Shown here: piece by piece, positions 17,901 through 28,071 of the stretch | Numbering within the stretch: the stretch's first letter is position 1 | Layout of the letters: each line of letters starts with the position of its first letter | Source of the DNA: an uncultured Prevotellaceae bacterium | GTDB taxonomy: Bacteria > Bacteroidota > Bacteroidia > Bacteroidales > Bacteroidaceae | Length of the DNA: 64,000 nt | Reading direction: 5' to 3' | NCBI GenBank assembly: GCA_902784615.1 | Contig: CACZVN010000005.1 | Location: forward strand, 32,862-96,861 | Translations under genes and position numbers: made by a program | The notes under the pieces: generated by a model | What the model was told of the DNA's origin: nothing | Seen by the model: the letters and a program-made list of their open reading frames with translations, nothing else | Database searches by the model: none

Positions 17901-20487
17901 ATAAAGTAACGGTCAGTTTCTTCAGGTCTTTGTCCTGTGAACTGTTGCCGTAGAGGATCTCGTAGGTGCCGGGCTTGGTACGCATGGTATTGGTCTCTGG
18001 ATCCCAGAACTCGAAACTCTTCTTGTTGAGGGCGATAGTGGCGGTGGCAGTCTGACCAGCCTTCACCTCGATGCGCTGGAAACCACGGAGGCTTTTCAGC
18101 GGACCCTCAGCATCCTGCAGGTTGCGGATATAGACCTGCACGATCTCCGTACCGTCGCAGTTGCCGGTGTTAGTGACGGGGATGGTGATGCTTTCCGTAC
18201 CCTCCATCGTGGCCTCGCCAATCTCGAAGGTGGTATAGCTCAGACCATAGCCGAAGGCGAAGAGCGGATCGTTGAAATAGCGGTAGGTACGGCCTTTCAT
18301 CGAGTAGTCCTCGTAGTCGGGCAACTGGCTGTCGTCCTTATAGAAGGTGACGGATAACTTACCACTTGGATTCACGTCGCCGAAGAGCACGTCGGCCACG
18401 GCCGTACCGCCCTCCTGACCAGGATACCAGGCCTGGACGATGGCGTCGCAACTCTCCGTCTCGGGTGTCAGGGCGATGGCAGAACCGGAGCAGTTCACGA
18501 AGATCACCTGCTTGCCAGCGGCCTTCAGGGCCTTGAGGAACTCGCGCTGCACCTTCGGCAGTTCGATGCTGGTGCGGTCGCCGCCCTTGAAACCGTCAAT
18601 GTTCACAGGCATCTCCTCACCCTCGAGGGCCGGAGAGATACCACCCACGAAGATCACCTTGTCGATGCCGTTGAGTTGGGCAATCATCTGCTGGTAGTCG
18701 ATGGGCTGTTCCTTGGCCACATTGATCTTCAGGTTGGCATTCCAGGTCTTGACGAACTGGAAGCGCACCTCGATATTGTAACTCTTGCCCTTCTCGGCCT
18801 GGATGGCTGTGCGGGTGGGCGTGGTGCGCCAGGTGTGCTCCATCTGTTTCCGCTCACCGTTGACATAGACCTCGAAATGGCCGCATCCCTCGACGTTTAC
18901 CACATATTCGCCTGATTCCTTCGGGGTGAAGGTGGTCTCGTACTTGGCCGAGAAATCCTCGATCTTCACGCCAGGGGCAAAATTGTGCATGCCTGCCGTG
19001 GTGACGGCCAGCGGTGTGGTGTAATACTGGGTGGTGACGGGCTTGCCCTCCATGGTGGTGTTGTTCCAGAAGGTGCCCTTCAGACCTTTCTTACCGTCGG
19101 CGGCGCACTGGGTGGCCATCTGGCAGTCCATCACCTGGTCGTAGGTCAGGTCGCAACCCTTGTTATAGAAGAGTTTCTTCTGCTTGGCCTTGATACCGTC
19201 GAGGATGGTGATGGTATGGTTAGGCATACCGTTGTAGTTTCCCCACATCAATGGTGCGTCGTCGGCATTGGGACCGATGACGGCAATCTTCTCCGCATTC
19301 TTCTTCAGCGGCAGGATGTTGCCCTTGTTCTGCAGCAAGACGATGGTCTGGCGCGCCATGTCGAGGGCGAGTTGTGCCGAGGCCTTGGTGGACATGGCAG
19401 AGTAGGGGATCTTCGACCACTCCACGAGCGACGGATCGTCCATCTCACCGAGGTCGAAACGGCCTTCGAGCAGACGGATGACGTGCTTGTCGATCTCTGC
19501 CTCGGAGAGCAGGCCTCTGTTCACGGCCTCGGGAATGCTCTTATAGGCGTAGTCGAAGCCGCACTCCACGTCAGTACCCGAGATGACGGCCTTGGCGGAG
19601 CCATGGATGGCATCCGAGGAACTCTTGTGGTTCATGTGGAAGTCGCTGACGGCACCGCAGTCGCTGACGACGAGGTACTGGAAGCCCCACTCGTCGCGGA
19701 GGATCTGCTGGAGCAGACGGTTAGAACCGCAGCAGGGGTCATCGTCGAGGCGCTGGTAGGCGCACATCACCTCGCGCACCTTACCGTCCTGCACGCAGGC
19801 TTGGAAGGCGGGCATGTAGGTCTCCCAGAAGTCACGGGCCGACACGTCGGTGAGGTTGGCTGTATGACGGGTATATTCCGGACCGCTATGTACGGCATAG
19901 TGCTTGGCGCAGGCCCAGAGTTTGCGGTATTTGGCGTCTTCGGGACCCTGAAGACCCTTCACCACCTGTACGCCCATGACAGAGGTTAGGTAGGGATCTT
20001 CGCCGTAGGTCTCCTGACCACGGCCCCAACGGGGATCGCGGAAGATGTTGACATTAGGTGTCCAGACGGAGAGGCTGTGAAATTTCTCGTCCTCACCGCC
20101 AAGGTCGTGCATACGGTGGTTATACTGGGCACGGAACTCCGTACTGGCCACGTCGAACACCCTGTATAATAAGGAGGGGTTAAACGAGGCGGCCATACCC
20201 ACGGGTTCGGGGAAGTTGGTGACGTTACCCATGTTGGCGGCACCATGCAGGGCCTCGCTCCACCAGAAGAACTTCTTGATGCCGAGGCGCGGGATGGCGG
20301 GACTCTCGTCGAGCATCAGCATGGCCTTCTCTTCCAGCGTCAGACGGCTGCAGAGATCCTTGGCACGCTCCTGGGCGCTCAGATTAGGATTCTGATAGGG
20401 ATACTTCTGTGCCGACGCGGTGAGACAGGCACAGCATACGAATAAAAGGGCAAAAAGCACCTTGTAAGTCTTTTGATAGTTTTGCAT
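17899..20487 (-). CDS. GH3 glycosidase with PA14 insert, probably beta-xylosidase
   Basis: 862 residues with a signal peptide (CLTASA-Q). Family-3 features in order: an N-terminal barrel with WWSEALHG and FNPSLLYRVFDVASTEFRA; nucleophile Asp276 in VVSDCGAVSDF; the alpha/beta sandwich (IAVIGPNADD, NCSGSAIALTPE, GDVNPSGKL). A PA14 module of about 120 residues is inserted near 460-590 (YYTTPLAVTTAG, FEVYVNGERKQ), and a fibronectin-III-like end finishes it. The WWSEALHG signature is common in GH3 beta-xylosidases of Bacteroidetes and rumen bacteria. It would cut xylo-oligosaccharides to xylose in the periplasm. It starts 12 bp after GH95 and is probably in its transcript. Confidence 0.92.
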   Translation of the reverse strand: MQNYQKTYKVLFALLFVCCACLTASAQKYPYQNPNLSAQERAKDLCSRLTLEEKAMLMLDESPAIPRLGIKKFFWWSEALHGAANMGNVTNFPEPVGMAASFNPSLLYRVFDVASTEFRAQYNHRMHDLGGEDEKFHSLSVWTPNVNIFRDPRWGRGQETYGEDPYLTSVMGVQVVKGLQGPEDAKYRKLWACAKHYAVHSGPEYTRHTANLTDVSARDFWETYMPAFQACVQDGKVREVMCAYQRLDDDPCCGSNRLLQQILRDEWGFQYLVVSDCGAVSDFHMNHKSSSDAIHGSAKAVISGTDVECGFDYAYKSIPEAVNRGLLSEAEIDKHVIRLLEGRFDLGEMDDPSLVEWSKIPYSAMSTKASAQLALDMARQTIVLLQNKGNILPLKKNAEKIAVIGPNADDAPLMWGNYNGMPNHTITILDGIKAKQKKLFYNKGCDLTYDQVMDCQMATQCAADGKKGLKGTFWNNTTMEGKPVTTQYYTTPLAVTTAGMHNFAPGVKIEDFSAKYETTFTPKESGEYVVNVEGCGHFEVYVNGERKQMEHTWRTTPTRTAIQAEKGKSYNIEVRFQFVKTWNANLKINVAKEQPIDYQQMIAQLNGIDKVIFVGGISPALEGEEMPVNIDGFKGGDRTSIELPKVQREFLKALKAAGKQVIFVNCSGSAIALTPETESCDAIVQAWYPGQEGGTAVADVLFGDVNPSGKLSVTFYKDDSQLPDYEDYSMKGRTYRYFNDPLFAFGYGLSYTTFEIGEATMEGTESITIPVTNTGNCDGTEIVQVYIRNLQDAEGPLKSLRGFQRIEVKAGQTATATIALNKKSFEFWDPETNTMRTKPGTYEILYGNSSQDKDLKKLTVTL

Positions 20488-20499
20488 ATCGTTTGCTAT

Positions 20500-22968
20500 T
20501 TAGTTATTTGGGTTTGTTTTCTTGACCTGGATGGTCTGGCCGGGCTGGGTCTCGACATCATACTCATAGACCGTGGGCACGGGCAGCAGATCGAAAGTCT
20601 TCAGTTCCTTGGATTTCAGCGGCTGCTGGATGGCAGCGGGCGCGTAGAGGGGATTCGGACAGTCGCCCGTGGCCGCCTTTAGTCCTTCGCCCGTGAGGGG
20701 CACGTAGGAACGGAGGCGCAATATACCGCCGATCTTCGAGGTGATGGTGGCTTCCTGCAGACTGCCTTCCTGCCATTTCATATCCACCGTGAAGGCACCG
20801 CGGGCCTGCAAACCCTTCACTTCACCCTCTGCCCAGGCATCGGGCAGGGCGGGCAACAGGTGGACGGCACCGTCATGGCTTTGCAGGAGCATCTCACAGA
20901 TTCCGGCCGCACAACCGAAGTTCCCGTCGATCTGGAAAGGCGGGTGGGCATCGAAGAGGTTGGGATATGTGCCGCCACGTGGTCCCCATTCGATAGAGTC
21001 AGGAATCAGGGTGAGCATGTTCTTGATAATCTGGAAAGCATGGTTGCCGTCGAGCATACGGGCCCAGAAGTTGATCTTCCAGCCGAGGCTCCAGCCTGTG
21101 GCCATGTCACCGCGCTGCTTCAGGGTGTTGGCGGCTGCTGTGAAGAGGTCAGGCTGTGAGAACGGTGAGATCTGGTTGGAGGGATAGAGACCGTAGAGGT
21201 GGGAGATATGACGGTGCTCATCCTTGGGGTCGTCGCCGTCGATGAGCCATTCCTGCAGTTGTCCGTAGCGGCCGATCTGCATTGGAGGAAGCTTGCCTAT
21301 TGAAGATTGAAGATTGAAGATTGAAGAATCTTCTTTACCGAGGATCTTGGCGGCTGCAATGGTCTGGGAGAGGGCATCGAAGACAATCTGGTTGTCCATC
21401 GTCGAGCCGGCGGTGACGGTGGTGCGCTTGCCCATCGGTCCGTGCTCGGGCGAGACGGTGGGATTGGTCACCAGCCAGCCGGCGGCATTCTTGAGGGCAC
21501 CGTCGGCAGGATAGGGTTGCATATAGTCGATCAGGAAATCGGCGGCCCCCTTCATCACGGGGTAGTATTTCTCGAGGAACGCCTTATCGCCCGTGTAGAG
21601 GTAGTGTTGCCAGAGATGGGTGGTTAGCCAGGCGCCGCCCGTGGGGAACATGCCCCAGGTGGTACCATCGACGGGACCGGCGATGCGCCAGAGATCGGTA
21701 TTGTGGTGGGCCACCCAACCGCCGCAGCCGTACATCTCCTGGGCGGTCTTGGCACCTGTCTCGCTCAGGTCCTTGATCATCGAAAAGAACGGCTCCTGTG
21801 TCTCGGCGAGGTTGCCAATCAGGGCAGGCCAGTAGTTCATCTCGGCATTGATATTGATGGTGTATTTCGAGTCCCAGGGCGCATTCAGTTTGTCGTTCCA
21901 GACACCCTGCAGGTTAGCGGGCTGTCCACTGGGCTGCGAAGAAGATATGAGGAGGTAACGGCCGTACTGCATCATCAGCGACGCCATGTCGAGGTCGGTG
22001 CCGTCGAAGGTGGCGAGGCGCTGGTCGGTAGGCATGTTCTCCTTGCCGCAACGAGGTAGTGAGAGGCTGACGCGGTTATACTGCTCCTGGTATTTCTTGA
22101 GGTGATCCTCGGCAAGCCTGACAATATTCCTGCCACTGACGGCAGCCAGCGTCTGGATATTCTTCCGCGTGGGATTGCCGCTGACGTCGTGGTAGTTGAC
22201 AAAGTTGGTGGCAGCGGTGATATAGAGGGTTGCCGACGTGGCATTACGCACCCGCAAACTCTCTTTACCGTCGATGACCTCACCGTCGGTCTTCACATTG
22301 AGACGGCACTCTGCCTGGAGACCGGCAGGAATGCCCTCCTGCTCCACACCCTGGACGAGGGCGGCAAACTGGTGGCTATCGACATGGATCGTGTCGGACA
22401 ACGGACTATCGAAAGTGATGTTGAAGGTGAGGGCACCCTTCTGACTGGCCTTGATGTGCACGATGATGACATTGTCGGCCTGGGAGGCAAAGCAGGTACG
22501 TTCGTAGGAGACATCCCCCTTACGGTATCGCGTCGTGGCCATAGCCGTGGAGAGGTCCAGGCTGCGGCGGTAGTCGCTGACTTCACCAGAGGCCTGGAAT
22601 GCCAGTTTGAGGCTGCCCATCGGCAGGAATCGCATGCCATGAGGTCCCTTGAAGAAATATTGGTCGAGGATGGCGTGTGCTCCCTCTTCCTTGCCGGCGA
22701 AGACAGAGTCGCGTACGTCCTGTAGGTGCGCGCGCGCCTCTGTACTGTTATTATTGTGGGGCGAACCGCTCCAGAAGGTCTCCTCGTTGAGTTGGATCTT
22801 TTCGGTGTCCGTGCCGCCATAGACCATCGCACCCAGATGGGAGTTGCCGATGGGAAGGGCCTGCAGCCAGTGGCTGGCGGGCTTGTCGTACCACAACTGA
22901 TGTTGCTGGGCCTGTACGGTCAGAAGTGCGCAGGCACTGAAGAGTAGGGTAGTAATTATTCGTTTCAT
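20500..22968 (-). CDS. GH95 alpha-L-galactosidase/alpha-L-fucosidase
   Basis: 822 residues from ATG 22968 ([21 protein letters not shown]); ATG 22974 is equally possible. Family-95 signatures: [19 protein letters not shown] and [13 protein letters not shown] near the start, NINAEMNYW with Asn372 and Asn374, general acid Glu508 in TVSPEHGP, and Asp681 in FQIDGNFG, so the active site looks intact. In Bacteroides ovatus a GH95 enzyme of the complex-xylan locus removes alpha-L-galactose from corn glucuronoarabinoxylan, and the neighbours here suggest the same job; fucosidase is the alternative. A 4-copy 7-bp repeat inside the gene encodes a linker-like [10 protein letters not shown]. First gene before GH3; its leader holds a terminator-like hairpin. 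Confidence 0.9.
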   Translation of the reverse strand: MKRIITTLLFSACALLTVQAQQHQLWYDKPASHWLQALPIGNSHLGAMVYGGTDTEKIQLNEETFWSGSPHNNNSTEARAHLQDVRDSVFAGKEEGAHAILDQYFFKGPHGMRFLPMGSLKLAFQASGEVSDYRRSLDLSTAMATTRYRKGDVSYERTCFASQADNVIIVHIKASQKGALTFNITFDSPLSDTIHVDSHQFAALVQGVEQEGIPAGLQAECRLNVKTDGEVIDGKESLRVRNATSATLYITAATNFVNYHDVSGNPTRKNIQTLAAVSGRNIVRLAEDHLKKYQEQYNRVSLSLPRCGKENMPTDQRLATFDGTDLDMASLMMQYGRYLLISSSQPSGQPANLQGVWNDKLNAPWDSKYTININAEMNYWPALIGNLAETQEPFFSMIKDLSETGAKTAQEMYGCGGWVAHHNTDLWRIAGPVDGTTWGMFPTGGAWLTTHLWQHYLYTGDKAFLEKYYPVMKGAADFLIDYMQPYPADGALKNAAGWLVTNPTVSPEHGPMGKRTTVTAGSTMDNQIVFDALSQTIAAAKILGKEDSSIFNLQSSIGKLPPMQIGRYGQLQEWLIDGDDPKDEHRHISHLYGLYPSNQISPFSQPDLFTAAANTLKQRGDMATGWSLGWKINFWARMLDGNHAFQIIKNMLTLIPDSIEWGPRGGTYPNLFDAHPPFQIDGNFGCAAGICEMLLQSHDGAVHLLPALPDAWAEGEVKGLQARGAFTVDMKWQEGSLQEATITSKIGGILRLRSYVPLTGEGLKAATGDCPNPLYAPAAIQQPLKSKELKTFDLLPVPTVYEYDVETQPGQTIQVKKTNPNN
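21299..21326 (-). repeat. Four perfect ATTGAAG units inside GH95
   Basis: Four exact copies of ATTGAAG (plus-strand reading) lie in the coding sequence, followed by a partial copy. Copy-number change by one unit would shift the reading frame, so the tract is a potential on/off switch or a relic of slippage. Confidence 0.9.
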
Positions 22969-23015
22969 GTTCATATGATTGGAGTATTTATATCTGATTT
23001 GCCTATAAAAAAACA

Positions 23016-23051
23016 CCTCGGGACAAGAAACGCTTTTCTTGGGTCCCGAGG
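23016..23051 (-). terminator. Terminator-like hairpin in the GH95 leader
   Basis: Stem CCTCGGGAC/GTCCCGAGG, then a GG bulge, then AAGAAA/TTTCTT around a short loop. On the minus strand it is followed by seven T. It lies downstream of the GH95 promoter (23115-23123) and 48 bp before the start, and is separate from the terminator of the preceding gene (23225-23259). It could be an attenuator or the end of a small RNA of about 90 nt. Confidence 0.7.
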
Positions 23052-23114
23052 AAGGAAAAACTACTAACTACTAATATAACTAAAACAATTTTCAAACTAT
23101 TTTCTGATTCTGGT

Positions 23115-23220
23115 GCAAAGATACGCTAAATAATTGAAACTCACTTGCTAATATGTTACATTTACTTTTTATTTTGTTTCATGTTTCAAATTATTGTATT
23201 TTTTAAAAATAATTGTTACA
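23115..23220 (-). promoter_or_regulatory. GH95 promoter with phased TGTTACA-like sites
   Basis: -7 box TATCTTTGC (23123-23115), no -33 TTTG. TGTTACA at 23154-23160 is exactly 30 bp upstream, TGTTTCA at 23175-23181 is 21 bp further, and TGTTACA recurs at 23214-23220. Confidence 0.6.
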
Positions 23221-23224
23221 AATA

Positions 23225-23259
23225 CAAAAATACGACCCGCCATGGCTGACGAGTCGTAT
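23225..23259 (-). terminator. Terminator after GH10-esterase gene
   Basis: On the minus strand ATACGAC-t-CG pairs with CG-g-GTCGTAT, followed by TTTTTG. It lies 22 bp past the stop at 23281. Confidence 0.75.
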
Positions 23260-23280
23260 ATATCGTTGAAATGACCGTTC

Positions 23281-25464
23281 TTACTTGAACAGGCTCTGTG
23301 CCATCTGGTAGAGGCAGCGGCGCCAGGTCAGGAACTCGTGGGCCGTGCCCTCGGAGATCAGACCTTCGGCATTGAAGCCGGCTTGCTTCAGGGCCTCGAC
23401 ACTCTTGTTGATACCCTCGGGATTCTCCTTGTCACCGCAGCCCTCGAAGATATACTTCACGGCCTTCGGATCCTTGATCTCGTCGGGCATATACGTGCCA
23501 CCGCTGAGCAGACCCCAGTAGCCAAAGGCCTCGGGACGGCGCAGGGTGATCAGCTTCGTCTCCATACCACCCATCGACAGACCGGCCATGGCACGGTTCC
23601 ACTTGTCGGCCTTGGTGAGGAAGTTGGCATCAATGAAGGGTACGAGTTCATCCACGAGCACCTTCTCGAACTCCTCGGCAGTGAACTTGCCGATGGTGCC
23701 GAACTTGAAGTCGTTGGTCAGACCGTAGGCCATCACCACGATGAAGGGCTTGATCTTGCCGTCGGCAATCAGGTTGTCCATGATCAGTCCGGCATGTCCC
23801 TGTACGGGCCAACTGGTCTCGTTCTCACCCCAGCCATGCTGCAGGTAGAGCACAGGATAGCGCTCCTGCTTGCCTTTCAGCACCTTGCCGTAGCCATTGG
23901 GCAGATAGACATTGGCGGTCTGCATCTTACCGAGGCTCTTGGAGTAGAAGAGCACCTGCTGGATGTTACCGTGAGGAATGTCGGTGCGGCAGGCGTAGAT
24001 GTCCTGATCAGGAGCGGGAATCTCGATACCGCTCTCCCAACGGCAGGAGCCGAAGTAGTTGTGCGTGCCGGGATCGTTCACCACACCACCGTCGATAGTC
24101 AGGTGATAGTAGTGGAAGCCGGGATCCATCGGACCCTCGGTGGTGCCTTCCCAAACACCATCCTTGTTCTTGCGGAGCACGGTACCGCCACGGCCGCCGA
24201 GACCGAGACTGACAATCACCGACTTGGCATCGGGAGCCTCGATGCGGAAGCGGGCGAAGCCCTCGCTGTTCACCTGCGGATACTCCTGTCCGGGCTGGTT
24301 TTTGGGGTTGGGTACCCAGTCATCCTTCGGTACATAATTGTCGGCGGCAGCGTCGAAGTCGCGGATCACTGCGAGAGAGCGCTTAGCCTTGAAATTCTCG
24401 TCGAAGGGCAACGGGTGGTTGCCGAGGCCGAGCCAAGAGTCTTTGTCACTGAGGTTCCAGAAAGTGACGTTCTTAATGACATCCTTGTGTTTTCTGAAGA
24501 TACGGAACAAACGGTTATACTGGTCTTCCTGAAGGGTGGCGATATGGGTAGCCTGGGGCTTAGCCTCGCCACGGGCGAACATCAACTGTCCACCACTCTC
24601 CGTGTTGGTACGGAGGTCGAGCTCGGTGATGTGGATGATATTCACGATCTCGCTGAAACGCTCGATGGCCTTCTCAAGCTGCTCCTCGTCGGGGAAGTAG
24701 ATGTTGTAGTGGCCCTGCATACCGATACCGTCGATGGGCACACCAGCCTCCTTCATCTTCTTCACCATGTCGTAGATACGCTCACGCTTGCCGGGATCCA
24801 CGCAACTGTAGTCGTTATAGATCAGGGTGCCGTCAGGATCAGCCTCGCGTGCGAATTCGAAAGCCTTGGCGATGAACTCATCACCACAGAGTTGGAAATG
24901 ACGGCTCTGACGATAAGGACTGGCCTTGACCATCTTGCCATCGACGAAGTTGAACGGACGACCGTCGTCGGCCATGGCTTCGTTCACCACGTCCCAGGCA
25001 TAGACCACATCCTTATAACGGTTAACCACCGTGTGGATATGGTCGCGCAGACGCTCATAAAAGACTTCCTTCTTCACGGGCTTGCCCTTCTTATCGGTGA
25101 ACATCCAGTCGGCGAACTGGCTGTGCCAGCAGAGGCAGTGGCCACGCATCTTGATACCGTTCTCGCGGCAGAAGTTGGCGATCTTGTCGGCCTTCTCGAA
25201 GTTCCATACGCCCTCCTGCGGGTGGATCTCACCGGGCTTCCAGTCGTTCTCAGCGGTGACGCTGTTGAATTGCTTCTTGATGATGGCAATCTGTGCGGCA
25301 TCAGTCACGTTGGTCTGGTTGACGGCCACACCGATTGTAAAGTAATCCTTGTAGGCATCCTTCAAGCCGGGACCCTCTGAATAATCCACGGGGCGTCCCC
25401 ACTGGGCGAATGCAGACATGCTGCTTGTAATGAGCAGTGTCAGTGCAAATAAAAGTTTCTTCAT
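23281..25464 (-). CDS. xyn10D-fae1A: Bifunctional GH10 endoxylanase / CE1 feruloyl esterase
   Basis: 727 residues. The frame runs 90 codons further upstream but that part contains the promoter; MKKLLFALTLLITSSMSAFA-Q is a proper signal peptide. GH10 domain about 25-370: FNSVTAENDWKPGE, RGHCLCWHSQ, acid/base Glu162 in WDVVNEAM and nucleophile Glu281 in IHITELDLR. An E-set/CBM48-like module follows (about 400-480). The CE1 esterase has Ser630 in GLSMGG and His709 in GTAHEFLTW. This order equals Prevotella ruminicola Xyn10D-Fae1A, which cuts the xylan chain and frees ferulic acid; the symbol is given on that basis. It has its own promoter and terminator. Confidence 0.93.
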   Translation of the reverse strand: MKKLLFALTLLITSSMSAFAQWGRPVDYSEGPGLKDAYKDYFTIGVAVNQTNVTDAAQIAIIKKQFNSVTAENDWKPGEIHPQEGVWNFEKADKIANFCRENGIKMRGHCLCWHSQFADWMFTDKKGKPVKKEVFYERLRDHIHTVVNRYKDVVYAWDVVNEAMADDGRPFNFVDGKMVKASPYRQSRHFQLCGDEFIAKAFEFAREADPDGTLIYNDYSCVDPGKRERIYDMVKKMKEAGVPIDGIGMQGHYNIYFPDEEQLEKAIERFSEIVNIIHITELDLRTNTESGGQLMFARGEAKPQATHIATLQEDQYNRLFRIFRKHKDVIKNVTFWNLSDKDSWLGLGNHPLPFDENFKAKRSLAVIRDFDAAADNYVPKDDWVPNPKNQPGQEYPQVNSEGFARFRIEAPDAKSVIVSLGLGGRGGTVLRKNKDGVWEGTTEGPMDPGFHYYHLTIDGGVVNDPGTHNYFGSCRWESGIEIPAPDQDIYACRTDIPHGNIQQVLFYSKSLGKMQTANVYLPNGYGKVLKGKQERYPVLYLQHGWGENETSWPVQGHAGLIMDNLIADGKIKPFIVVMAYGLTNDFKFGTIGKFTAEEFEKVLVDELVPFIDANFLTKADKWNRAMAGLSMGGMETKLITLRRPEAFGYWGLLSGGTYMPDEIKDPKAVKYIFEGCGDKENPEGINKSVEALKQAGFNAEGLISEGTAHEFLTWRRCLYQMAQSLFK

Positions 25465-25515
25465 TTTGTAATTGGTTTTTAAGTCTGTAATTACTTCGTT
25501 TATTTTATTGTGGGT

Positions 25516-25582
25516 GCAAAGATACGAAAATAATTCCTTAAAGACTATTCGGAGAGTATCAGATACTTTACCAGATGTTTCA
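25516..25582 (-). promoter_or_regulatory. GH10-esterase promoter
   Basis: -7 box TATCTTTGC (25524-25516) without a -33 TTTG. TGTTTCA at 25576-25582 starts 51 bp upstream, the distance expected for the second of two sites; the first position (25555-25561, AGTATCA) matches poorly. Confidence 0.5.
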
Positions 25583-25596
25583 AAACATCGTGTCGT

Positions 25597-25755
25597 CCTC
25601 GCGCGTGTGTACGCGTATATGGAAGTTGTTATATGCCCAAAACATCCCACACTTCCCGCACTTCTTACACCTAACCTGTTTCGTCCTGGGTGTGGGAAGT
25701 GTGGGATGTGCGGGTTAAAAAGTGGGTAAGACAACTACCGTACGCGCGCGTGAGG
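25597..25755. repeat. Nested palindromic element, about 160 bp
   Basis: Three sets of arms nest around one centre: 25597-25613 with 25739-25755 (17 bp allowing G-U pairs, GC-rich CCTCGCGCG-type), 25624-25629 with 25731-25736 (AGTTGT/ACAACT) and 25643-25657 with 25694-25708 (15 bp perfect, CATCCCACACTTCCC). It lies in the gap between CE6-CE1 and GH10-esterase. It may fold into a long hairpin in RNA or be a small non-coding mobile element. Confidence 0.75.
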
Positions 25756-25770
25756 AGTAATTCTTTCAAG

Positions 25771-25823
25771 CGGAGCCTCCGTACAAAAAATTGGAGGCCC
25801 CGTAGAAAAAATTGGAGCCTCCA
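25771..25823. repeat. Direct repeats with terminator-like GGAGGCTCC stems
   Basis: Two 18-bp near-copies of CCGTASAAAAAATTGGAG (25779-25796 and 25800-25817) are 21 bp apart and flanked by GGAGCCTCC words. On the minus strand GGAGGC and GCCTCC arms are followed by AATTTTTT twice, so the block probably terminates the CE6-CE1 transcript. Confidence 0.65.
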
Positions 25824-25841
25824 AATTTTGCTATAGTGCCT

Positions 25842-28003
<2,162 letters not shown>

Positions 28004-28071
28004 ACCACGTTTTTTAATAAGAGTCAAAAATTAAACAAAATAAATAAATCGATGAATCAAAATCTGTCAAA

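Noticed and set aside
18985-19989. Open frame (334 codons) antisense to GH3
   Set aside because: Shadow of a GC-rich coding region, no recognisable domains.
23338-25380. Long open frame (680 codons) antisense to the GH10-esterase gene
   Set aside because: It is a shadow frame: no signal peptide or domain motifs, odd Val/Leu/Gly-rich composition, and the opposite strand carries a full enzyme with catalytic motifs.
25465-25734. 90-codon N-terminal extension of the GH10-esterase
   Set aside because: The region contains the -7 promoter box and the palindrome and translates to a low-quality peptide; the signal peptide starts at 25464.
25597-25755. Insertion sequence
   Set aside because: No transposase frame and no direct target duplication that I can see; only the palindromic arms are supported.
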